DNA from: Prevotellaceae bacterium
GTDB lineage: Bacteria; Bacteroidota; Bacteroidia; Bacteroidales; Bacteroidaceae
Length of the DNA stretch: 5,056 bases
Reading direction: 5' to 3'
Assembly: GCA_021204545.1 (NCBI GenBank)
Contig: JAJPZF010000275.1
Span: forward strand, 1-5,056
A program made the translations under genes and the position numbers. Under the pieces are notes generated by a model. That model saw only the letters and a list, made by a program, of their open reading frames with translations, was not told the origin of the DNA and searched no databases. Shown here in pieces: positions 1 to 5,056 of the stretch. The number at the start of each line of letters is the position of its first letter. The first letter of the stretch is position 1.

Positions 1-1
1 G

Positions 2-895
2 CTCTTCCGCTTCCAAAGCACGCTCTACACAGCCGAGACGCTCTACGAGGGCTACCAGCAGGGCAAGCCCGAGACCATCAAGACCTGCTACGACGGACTG
101 GTCTACCGGCACTACCTCGAGAAGGGGAAGCGTGCCACCGACGTTAAGGAGACCCTTGCCCGCACGCTGCACGACCACAGCATCAGCAGTGCCTTGCACG
201 AGTTCCTCTCGCCTTACCGCGAGGAGGACATCGTGGGCGTGATGGGAGGGCACGGCATTAGCCGCCTCGCCCGCCAGTACGAGGACATCGCCCTCATCAG
301 CAAGCGTCTGACCGAGCAAGGCAAGCTGATGATAAGCGGAGGCGGACCAGGGGCGATGGAGGCGACGCACCTCGGAGCGCTCATGGCAGGCAGGAGCGAG
401 GGGGAGCTTCGTGACGCACTCGCGATACTGCGCACGGCACCAGAGTTCACCGACCCCCTTTGGCTCGACACCGCCTTCAAGGTGAGGCAGCTCTACCCCC
501 AGCACACCTTCGAGAGCGTAGGCATCCCCACGTGGCTCTACGGGCACGAGCCGGCCACGCCCCTCGCCACACGCATCGCCAAGTACTTCGACAACTCCAT
601 CCGCGAGGACGGCATACTCACGCTCGCCTGCGGGGGAGTTATCTACACGCCAGGCAGTGCGGGCACGCTTCAGGAGATCTTCCAAGACGCGGTGCAGAAC
701 CACTACCTCAGCTACGGCTACGCCAGCCCGATGGTCTTCTACTCACGTCAGTACTGGCTCGACGAGGTGCCAGTCTACCCTCTCATCCAGGAGCTTATCA
801 GCAAGGGCAAGTACCTTAACCTGCTGACCTCCCTGAGCGACCGCGTGGACGACATCTGCCACAGCATCCTCACGTTCACCCCCGCCCGAGGCTGA
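2..895 (+). CDS. Long LOG-family (lysine decarboxylase-like Rossmann) nucleotide-binding protein, 5' end missing
   Basis: The frame is open from base 2 to the TGA at 893-895 and gives 297 residues. The true start lies left of the window; the TTG at 194 is internal, because family-like sequence (TLYTAETLYEGY) precedes it. Visible motifs are VGVMGGHG near residue 80, the nucleotide-binding loop SGGGPGAMEA near 112-121, IPTWLYGHEP near 175-184, and YTPGSAGTLQEIFQ near 215-228. The last corresponds to the PGGxGTxxE signature of LOG proteins, with Gly-Gly replaced by Gly-Ser. Canonical LOG enzymes are short (about 190 residues) and cleave nucleoside 5'-monophosphates to free base and ribose 5-phosphate. 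Longer relatives with the PGSAGT/PGAAGT variant and a GHEP segment are known from Bacteroidetes and Actinobacteria, and their substrates are poorly defined. A soluble cytoplasmic protein is expected. I am confident of the family and not of the substrate. A GC-rich hairpin follows the stop. Confidence 0.5.
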   Translation, partial: LFRFQSTLYTAETLYEGYQQGKPETIKTCYDGLVYRHYLEKGKRATDVKETLARTLHDHSISSALHEFLSPYREEDIVGVMGGHGISRLARQYEDIALISKRLTEQGKLMISGGGPGAMEATHLGALMAGRSEGELRDALAILRTAPEFTDPLWLDTAFKVRQLYPQHTFESVGIPTWLYGHEPATPLATRIAKYFDNSIREDGILTLACGGVIYTPGSAGTLQEIFQDAVQNHYLSYGYASPMVFYSRQYWLDEVPVYPLIQELISKGKYLNLLTSLSDRVDDICHSILTFTPARG

Positions 896-908
896 CACCT
901 TTAATATA

Positions 909-923
909 ATATACGCGCGCGCG
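909..923. other. Alternating purine-pyrimidine tract including (CG)5
   Basis: Fifteen bases alternate strictly between purine and pyrimidine, starting ATATA and ending in five CG dinucleotides. They lie between an AT-rich run (901-913) and the hairpin at 923-950. Alternating CG tracts of this kind can adopt left-handed Z-DNA under negative supercoiling. The tract is short, so this may have no function. Confidence 0.5.
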
Positions 924-950
924 AGCCCCTGCCCTCTTCGGCGGGGGCTC
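923..950 (+). terminator. GC-rich hairpin, probable terminator of the LOG-family gene
   Basis: Arms 923-933 (GAGCCCCTGCC) and 940-950 (GGCGGGGGCTC) pair over 11 positions with one T-G wobble and enclose a 6-base loop, CTCTTC. The hairpin starts 27 bases after the stop of the LOG-family gene. It is followed by TCTCGTTC rather than a clean run of T, so it may be a weak intrinsic terminator or only an mRNA 3'-end stabiliser. No equally clear terminator is present elsewhere in the window. Confidence 0.5.
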
Positions 951-994
951 TCTCGTTCACAAAGAACCGCCCCCACAAGGTACATCGTGCCGCC

Positions 995-1010
995 GTTATA
1001 TATAACTTTG
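995..1010 (+). promoter_or_regulatory. Bacteroidetes-type -7 promoter element for the HU-like gene, overlapping an AT-rich palindrome
   Basis: TAACTTTG at 1003-1010 matches the Bacteroidetes -7 consensus TAnnTTTG exactly. I see no TTG at the expected -33 distance (about 978-984), so the upstream half is weak or absent. Bases 995-1006 form a perfect 12-bp palindrome, GTTATATATAAC, overlapping the first half of the box. With the usual spacing the transcript would begin near 1015, which gives the HU-like mRNA a leader of roughly 147 bases and places the whole repeat array inside it. The start site is inferred, not observed. Confidence 0.5.
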
Positions 1011-1069
1011 CGCTGAGAGTCCAGTGGAGTCTCAGCGGAGACTTCAGTGAGGTCACCGCTGAGACTTCA
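1011..1069 (+). promoter_or_regulatory. Two long overlapping, mutually exclusive dyads at the head of the repeat array
   Basis: Dyad A is centred on G1024 and spans 1011-1037, with 13-base arms that pair except at one G-G position (1019/1029). Dyad B is centred on G1047 and spans 1025-1069, with 22-base arms that pair except at one A-A position (1039/1055) and two G-T wobbles (1043/1051, 1027/1067). Both use bases 1025-1037, so only one can form on a single strand. Dyad A begins on the base directly after the -7 box. They could be protein operators in DNA or alternative hairpins in the leader RNA; the sequence alone does not decide. Confidence 0.5.
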
Positions 1070-1129
1070 GTGAGGTCTCCACAGAGACTTCAGTGAGGTC
1101 TCTACGTAGACTTCAGTGAGGTCTCCTCG
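1015..1129. repeat. Tandem array of five 23-bp units, each with internal dyad symmetry
   Basis: Units start at 1015, 1038, 1061, 1084 and 1107, an exact 23-bp period. Units 2-5 share an identical 16-base core, AGACTTCAGTGAGGTC; unit 1 differs from it at four positions. The complete 19-base unit, GAGACTTCAGTGAGGTCTC, is an imperfect palindrome around a central G with one T-G pair. The 4-base linkers vary (AGCG, CGCT, CACA, TACG, CTCG). Every unit carries TGA, and a 23-base shift rotates it through the three frames; the opposite strand also reads TGA in each unit, so the array is non-coding on both strands. It lies between the promoter element and the start codon of the HU-like gene. Spacing of about two helical turns fits repeated protein binding on one face of the DNA; a run of RNA hairpins is the alternative. 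Confidence 0.5.
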
Positions 1130-1161
1130 AAAGATATTAGTAACATTCAACGATAAGTACT

Positions 1162-1593
1162 ATGGCATTAGAGTTCTTGATTAAGTACAGAGTGAGCAAT
1201 CTGGTAACGTCGAAGGGAAAGACGGTGTACTACGCCGAGCCAAAGTCGTCGCACTACGTGCTGCCGGCCATGGTTATCAGGCGCATCGTCGAGGCTACGT
1301 CCTTGGCGACGGGAGACGTGCGTAACGCTCTCATCAGCCTCGCCGAGGTGCTGGCCGACGAGCTAAGCCAGGGGAACACCGTCGACCTTGGAGACTTGGG
1401 GACGTTCCGCCTTGAGGTGCGCAGCCGCCTTGAGGAGAGCGCTGAGGCCGTCACGGTCGAGGACACGCTGAAGGAGCCGAGGATAGTCTACCACCCTAAA
1501 CACTGGTTGCGGAAGAAGGCGAAGACGGTGAGGATGAGCATCGACCACTCGATGGTCTTCCCCGCGGGCAAGGCTAAGAAGGACGAGGCTTAG
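1162..1593 (+). CDS. HU-related histone-like DNA-binding protein
   Basis: The protein has 143 residues, somewhat longer than classical HU (about 90). It resembles the Bacteroidetes HU-related family of putative histone-like proteins. Visible marks are the start MALEFLIKYR, an alpha-helical stretch at about 51-70 (GDVRNALISLAEVLADELSQ), and the HU-like signature GNTVDLGDLGTFRLEV at about 71-86 leading into the beta arms. A basic segment (HWLRKKAKTVRM) at 114-125 and a charged lysine-rich tail follow. HU-type proteins bind and bend DNA with little sequence specificity as dimers and help organise the nucleoid; this subfamily's exact role is not settled. The ATG at 1162 follows an AT-rich stretch with no Shine-Dalgarno sequence, usual for Bacteroidetes. 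A long repeat-bearing leader precedes it, suggesting regulation. Its TAG overlaps the stop of the convergent gene. Confidence 0.5.
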   Translation: MALEFLIKYRVSNLVTSKGKTVYYAEPKSSHYVLPAMVIRRIVEATSLATGDVRNALISLAEVLADELSQGNTVDLGDLGTFRLEVRSRLEESAEAVTVEDTLKEPRIVYHPKHWLRKKAKTVRMSIDHSMVFPAGKAKKDEA

Positions 1594-4364
1594 CCGCGGA
1601 GGCTCTGGAGCTTGGCGGTCTCCTGCTCGAGCTGCTGGAGGCAGAGCTGGTGGCGGCGAAGGCGGAAGACGCTCTCTGCCGTCTGAAGGGCCACCTCGCG
1701 GTACTGGGTGTAGAGGCTGTCCATCTGACGGAGGACACGCTCGTGGGTAACCGCGTCGATGTCCGTGGACGTGCGGCTGAGGTCTGCCTGAACGGTGAGG
1801 ACGCGGGCGTTGAGGTGGTTGACGAGCTCCTGCTCTGTCTCACGGCGGAGCCTTGCCTCACGGATGGTCTGTCGGAGGGCGTTCCAGTCCTTGGGCGAGG
1901 TGAACGCCTCCTCGAGGTCGCTGTGCTGCATAGGCAAGCCCGAGGCGTTGTGATGGCTTAGCCACGTGTCAATGCCAAGCCTGTGGCGGGAGATGCCGTC
2001 GCTGATGCTGGAGGCTTGAGCCTCGAGGGCTTGCTGCTTGCCCTTCAACGAGGAGAGGGAACGGGCGGCGTCGAGCAGTGCCTTCGACTGTCCACGTAGC
2101 CTCTCAAAGCTGTTGGTAAGGCTCTGGAGGGCTGCGTCGTAGAACGCCTTCTCGTCCATGTCCCCAAGGATGAGCTGAAGCGTCCTCTCCCCTTCGCCGA
2201 GCAGGGTGAGGCGGCTCTCGAGCGATGTCTGCGCGTGGTGTGCGCAGCTCTCGAGCAGCGCCTGCGTGTCGCGCCCCTTGTCGAGGAGCGAGAGCAGTGC
2301 CTCGAGCCTCCCTGTCAGCCGAGCCTCCTCTGCCTCGAGCTCTTCCTGCTCCCGCAGCATGTCGGCTATGCGCTGCTTGAGGCTCTCGCCGCCGTCGGCC
2401 TGCATCTGGCTCATCCAGCCTGGCAGCGAGACGAGACGGTTGACCTCCTCATAGAGCGAGCGGTAGCGTGCCTGCGTGAGTGCTTGGCTCTGGCGGAGGT
2501 AGGCGACGTGCTTCTCGAGCACCTGCGAGCTGGTGTTCACCTGCGAGAGGCGCTTCTGCAAGTCGCTCTTCTTCTGCTCCTTCTGGGCAAGCTCCTGGGA
2601 TAGCTCCGAGATGCGCGACTGGTGGTAGTTGTAGTTGCCAAGCTCCTGCTGCGCCTGCTTGGCGTCGCGGTCGGCGTTGGCTGCGAGCTGCCTTATCATC
2701 TCGGTGCGGGCTTCCATGTTGGTGGTCGGCGAGCACTCCCTTAGCGAGCTGTCGAGCCTTGCGTAGATCTCCCACTCGCTGACGAGCCTCTGCTGCCTCT
2801 CCCTGAGCCTAAGGAGCTGCGCCTCGGTGAGGCTGAGCATAGCCGTCTTCTGCGTCAGCTCGGTGAGCGTCTGCCCGTGAGCCTTCTCCTTGGCGTCGAG
2901 CTCCGCCTTGCGCTGCTCGTACTCGGAGCGGAGGTCGCCGAGGAGCTTCTTCTGCTCCAGCAGCGTGTCGCTGTGGTAGGGGTGGTGCAGCGCCCCGCAC
3001 ACGGCGCAGGCGGTGCCTTCCTTGAGGTTGCCTCGCAGCTGCGTCACTGTCTGGCTTTCGCTCACGATGAGCGTGTGCTCGCGGTCGGCGCACTCGGCGC
3101 GCAGTGCCTCAAGCTCCTTGGTGAGCGGGGCGAGGCTCTGGCGGAGGCTCTCCGTGCGTTGCCTTAGCGCGAGGAGCTTGCCTGAGGTCTCGTCAATCTC
3201 TTGGTAGCCGTCCCTTATGTGCGCCCAGTGCGACTGTGCGCAGAGCAGCATCTGCTGCAGGGTCGTCTGCCTTAGGGCGCGCTCCTGCAAGGTGTAGCTG
3301 TCCGCCACGGCGATGTCGGAGCGGTGGCTCTGAAGCTTGGTGTTGATAATCTCGATGTCTGCGTCGGTCTCCACTGCCTCCGCCCCCACCGCCTCGAGGG
3401 CGTTGTTTGCCTTGCGCAGCTCCTCTGTGCTTTGCCTAAGCTCCGCCGAGACGAGGTCGAGCTCCGCCTTGGCGCTGCTCATGACGTTGAGCCTCAGCAG
3501 CACGTGCCTGCCCTGCGAGAGCATCTGCCTGTGCGGCTCGAGGGAAGCCTTCTTCGCGCTTACCCTCGCCAGCTCTTCCCTGAGGCGACGCTCCTCCTCT
3601 GTCTGCTCGCCAAGCTCCAGCCCGAGGGCTTCCTTCCGCTGCTGCAGTGAGGCGATGAACTCCTGTATTGAGTGAATGTCGAGGTTGAGGATGGTGCGCT
3701 CGCCTTGTATGTGGTACACCTGCTCTATCTTCTCGCCGACAGCCCTCATCTGCTTCTCGCTCTCGTCGAGCTCCTTGCCGAGCTGCGCCATAGCCTTAAG
3801 CTCCTCAGCCTCCTTCTCCTCAGCCTCGCTCAGCTCGTCGAGCGTCTGCTGCAAGAGGCGGCGGTTGTCGTCGCTGTCCACGAGCAACGCCCTGAGCCTG
3901 AGCCACTGCCCGTAGACAGGCTCAAGCGCCTCGAAGCGGTCGAGCTGCTCAGCGTCCTTGCCCTTGTCCTCCAGCTCCTTCGAGAGGGTGTATAGCCTTG
4001 CGGAGTGTTCCCCGAGCGACTGCTTAAGGCGCTCGTAGTCCTCGATGAGGCTCTTCTGTATGCGAGCCCTTCGCATCTGGCTCTCTATGTTCTGCATACG
4101 CACCTCGCCCAGCTTGCCCTCCGAGCGAGCCTGCTCCTCCTGCTCAGGGGTGAGCATAGCCGTGGCGATGTTAAGCCTTCGTGCCTCGGTGCGTGTGAGC
4201 TGCCTGAGCCACTCGTCCACCTCGTCGGGCATAGGGCTGCCCGTCTTCTCCTCCCACCACTGGCGGGCGACGCTCTCGGCTGTGGCACTAAGCTCAAGCT
4301 GCTCCTCACGGGCAAGCGTGTCCGCCTGCCTCGTCTCCTTGCTTCTCTTCCCGAACAATCCCAT
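1590..4364 (-). CDS. Headless SbcC/Rad50-like coiled-coil protein with central zinc hook
   Basis: The protein has 924 residues and is rich in Glu, Gln, Leu, Arg and Ala. It is dominated by heptad-like coiled coil at about 95-445 and 465-790. Between the two halves lies GTACAVCGALHHP (450-462), whose C453 and C456 match the CxxC zinc hook of Rad50/SbcC that dimerises two molecules through zinc. The segments at about 716-747 (ESRLTLLGEGERTL onward) and 795-855 (WLSHHNASGLPMQHSDLEEA onward) also resemble the distal coiled-coil part of SbcC as I remember it. No Walker A, Q-loop, LSGGE signature or Walker B is present. Residues 1-95 (MGLFGKRSKE, then WWEEKTGSPMPDEVDEW) are unlike an SbcC head, and the protein stops where the C-terminal ATPase lobe would begin. 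No frame nearby supplies a head. It may be a structural partner or a degenerate relative of SbcC; function unknown. The start ATG follows a -7 box by 28 bases. Confidence 0.5.
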   Translation of the reverse strand: MGLFGKRSKETRQADTLAREEQLELSATAESVARQWWEEKTGSPMPDEVDEWLRQLTRTEARRLNIATAMLTPEQEEQARSEGKLGEVRMQNIESQMRRARIQKSLIEDYERLKQSLGEHSARLYTLSKELEDKGKDAEQLDRFEALEPVYGQWLRLRALLVDSDDNRRLLQQTLDELSEAEEKEAEELKAMAQLGKELDESEKQMRAVGEKIEQVYHIQGERTILNLDIHSIQEFIASLQQRKEALGLELGEQTEEERRLREELARVSAKKASLEPHRQMLSQGRHVLLRLNVMSSAKAELDLVSAELRQSTEELRKANNALEAVGAEAVETDADIEIINTKLQSHRSDIAVADSYTLQERALRQTTLQQMLLCAQSHWAHIRDGYQEIDETSGKLLALRQRTESLRQSLAPLTKELEALRAECADREHTLIVSESQTVTQLRGNLKEGTACAVCGALHHPYHSDTLLEQKKLLGDLRSEYEQRKAELDAKEKAHGQTLTELTQKTAMLSLTEAQLLRLRERQQRLVSEWEIYARLDSSLRECSPTTNMEARTEMIRQLAANADRDAKQAQQELGNYNYHQSRISELSQELAQKEQKKSDLQKRLSQVNTSSQVLEKHVAYLRQSQALTQARYRSLYEEVNRLVSLPGWMSQMQADGGESLKQRIADMLREQEELEAEEARLTGRLEALLSLLDKGRDTQALLESCAHHAQTSLESRLTLLGEGERTLQLILGDMDEKAFYDAALQSLTNSFERLRGQSKALLDAARSLSSLKGKQQALEAQASSISDGISRHRLGIDTWLSHHNASGLPMQHSDLEEAFTSPKDWNALRQTIREARLRRETEQELVNHLNARVLTVQADLSRTSTDIDAVTHERVLRQMDSLYTQYREVALQTAESVFRLRRHQLCLQQLEQETAKLQSLRG
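2979..3017 (-). other. Zinc-hook coding segment of the SbcC-like gene
   Basis: This segment encodes residues 450-462. Cysteine codons lie at 3008-3006 (C453) and 2999-2997 (C456), both TGC. The pattern CxxCGxxHHP is that of SbcC hooks, and the hook sits at 49% of the protein length, as expected for an antiparallel coiled coil folding back on itself at this point. An additional His at 464 lies nearby. Confidence 0.5.
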
Positions 4365-4392
4365 AAGGCTTCGCCGATGTGTTTTTGTGGGG

Positions 4393-4400
4393 CAAAGGTA
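4393..4400 (-). promoter_or_regulatory. -7 promoter element of the SbcC-like gene
   Basis: Read on the minus strand, these bases are TACCTTTG, an exact match to TAnnTTTG. Transcription would start near 4388, leaving a leader of about 24 bases before the ATG at 4364. No TTG is found at the -33 distance. It forms one arm of an inverted repeat with the hisS element. Confidence 0.5.
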
Positions 4401-4422
4401 CGGGAAATAGGCTTAATTGTAG

Positions 4423-4430
4423 TACTTTTG
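4423..4430 (+). promoter_or_regulatory. -7 promoter element of hisS
   Basis: TACTTTTG matches TAnnTTTG exactly. Transcription would start near 4436, leaving about 26 bases before the hisS ATG. No clear -33 TTG is seen. The expected -33 region (about 4400) falls on the divergent -7 box, so the two promoters probably interfere with each other. Confidence 0.5.
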
Positions 4431-4461
4431 CAGCCGAAATGCGAAGAACCCTACCTGAGAC

Positions 4462-5056
4462 ATGACCGAGAGACCAAGCATTCCTAAAGGCACTCGAGAC
4501 TTCGGGGCGCAGGAGATGGCAAGGCGCAACTACATATTCGACACGATACGCGGTGTCTTCTCCCTCTACGGCTACCAGCAGATAGAGACCCCCGCCATGG
4601 AGAACCTCTCGACGCTCTTGGGCAAGTACGGCGACGAGGGCGACAAGCTGCTCTTCAGGATACTGAACAGCGGCGACTTCATGCACGGCATAACGGAGGA
4701 GAACCTTAGGCAAGAGAGCAGCGGCAAGCTCGCCTCCCGCCTCTCGGAGAAAGGGCTTCGCTACGACCTCACCGTGCCTTTCGCCCGCTATGTGGTGCAG
4801 CACAGGGAGGAGCTTACCCTGCCCTTCCGACGCTACCAGATACAGCCCGTGTGGCGTGCCGACCGCCCGCAGAAGGGTCGTTACCGTGAGTTCTACCAGT
4901 GCGACGCCGACATCGTTGGCAGCGACTCCTTGCTTAACGAGGTGGAGCTGGCACAGATGGTGGACACCGTCTTCAGCAAGCTCGGCATAAGGGTGTGCGT
5001 GAAGCTGAACAACCGCAAGATACTGGCAGGCATTGCGCAGCTCATAGGCGAGAGCG
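4462..5056 (+). CDS. hisS: Histidyl-tRNA synthetase, N-terminal 198 residues (runs off the window)
   Basis: This is a class II aminoacyl-tRNA synthetase that activates histidine with ATP and charges tRNA-His in the cytoplasm. It is recognised by the N-terminus [10 protein letters not shown] (5-14), then [17 protein letters not shown] (41-57), [13 protein letters not shown] (60-72), and [12 protein letters not shown] (100-111), the histidine-site region. Class II motif 2 follows as [20 protein letters not shown] (122-141), then [12 protein letters not shown] (142-153). The insert-bearing spacing between LNSGD and RYDLT matches the Bacteroidetes form as I remember it; the full enzyme should be about 450 residues, so motif 3 and the anticodon-binding domain lie beyond the window. 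The ATG at 4462 places PKGTRDF at the usual distance from the start. No Shine-Dalgarno sequence is evident. A chance-sized 8-codon frame (4439-4465) overlaps the start as ATGA. No frameshift is seen. Confidence 0.5.
   Translation, partial: MTERPSIPKGTRDFGAQEMARRNYIFDTIRGVFSLYGYQQIETPAMENLSTLLGKYGDEGDKLLFRILNSGDFMHGITEENLRQESSGKLASRLSEKGLRYDLTVPFARYVVQHREELTLPFRRYQIQPVWRADRPQKGRYREFYQCDADIVGSDSLLNEVELAQMVDTVFSKLGIRVCVKLNNRKILAGIAQLIGES

Noticed and set aside
194..895. TTG at 194 as the start of the LOG-family gene
   Set aside because: The same frame is open to the left edge and encodes family-like sequence upstream, so the gene is simply cut by the window.
1015..1129. CRISPR array
   Set aside because: The 23-bp units are directly adjacent with only 4-base variable linkers, so there are no spacers; no cas genes are nearby.
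1015..1129. Replication origin iterons
   Set aside because: Regular 20-odd-bp repeats recall plasmid iterons, but there is no Rep gene in the window, and the neighbours (hisS, LOG family) are chromosomal housekeeping-type genes. The promoter-adjacent position fits gene regulation better.
1600..4300. Recurrent CTCGAG-like words in the SbcC-like gene
   Set aside because: They reflect repeated Leu-Glu codons in coiled coil rather than a DNA-level repeat; spacing is irregular.
1590..4364. Numerous long plus-strand open frames opposite the SbcC-like gene, such as 1650-1961, 3324-3650 and 4005-4487
   Set aside because: They are complements of GC-rich coiled-coil codons, give Leu- or Ser-rich low-complexity translations with no family resemblance, and conflict with the intact 924-codon frame.
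4306..4803. Minus-strand frame of 165 codons opposite the start of hisS
   Set aside because: It lies across the divergent promoter region and the well-recognised hisS coding sequence, and its translation shows no family features.

Overview
The window looks like a chromosomal segment from a GC-rich member of the Bacteroidales, perhaps Porphyromonas-like. Three things point there. Three intergenic sites match the Bacteroidetes -7 promoter element TAnnTTTG. None of the three visible start codons has a strong Shine-Dalgarno sequence. The families are also typical: a histone-like protein of the Bacteroidetes HU-related type and a histidyl-tRNA synthetase whose sequence closely resembles the Bacteroidetes form as I remember it. 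Genus assignment is a guess. I see no tRNA, rRNA, insertion sequence, CRISPR array or phage gene.

Layout: (1) 2-895 (+) is the 3' part of a long LOG-family/Rossmann nucleotide-binding protein, cut by the left edge. (2) 896-1161 is a 266-bp intergenic region rich in structure: a possible terminator hairpin, an alternating purine-pyrimidine tract, a TAnnTTTG promoter element, and directly after it five tandem 23-bp units, each with dyad symmetry. (3) 1162-1593 (+) is a small HU-related DNA-binding protein. (4) 1590-4364 (-) is a 924-residue coiled-coil protein with a Rad50/SbcC-type zinc hook (CAVC) at its exact middle but no recognisable ATPase head at either end. Its stop codon overlaps the stop codon of the HU-like gene. 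(5) 4365-4461 holds two divergent TAnnTTTG elements arranged as an inverted repeat. (6) 4462-5056 (+) is the first 198 codons of hisS, cut by the right edge.

The genes do not form one operon. The LOG-family gene appears to end at its own hairpin, and the HU-like gene has its own promoter and a long structured leader. The headless SbcC-like gene and hisS diverge from one short promoter region. The two most interesting items are the 23-bp dyad array, which sits where the leader of the HU-like mRNA should be, and the headless zinc-hook protein. Both the HU-like and SbcC-like families are linked to chromosome structure or repair, and the two genes converge on a 4-bp overlap. A functional link between them is only a hypothesis.
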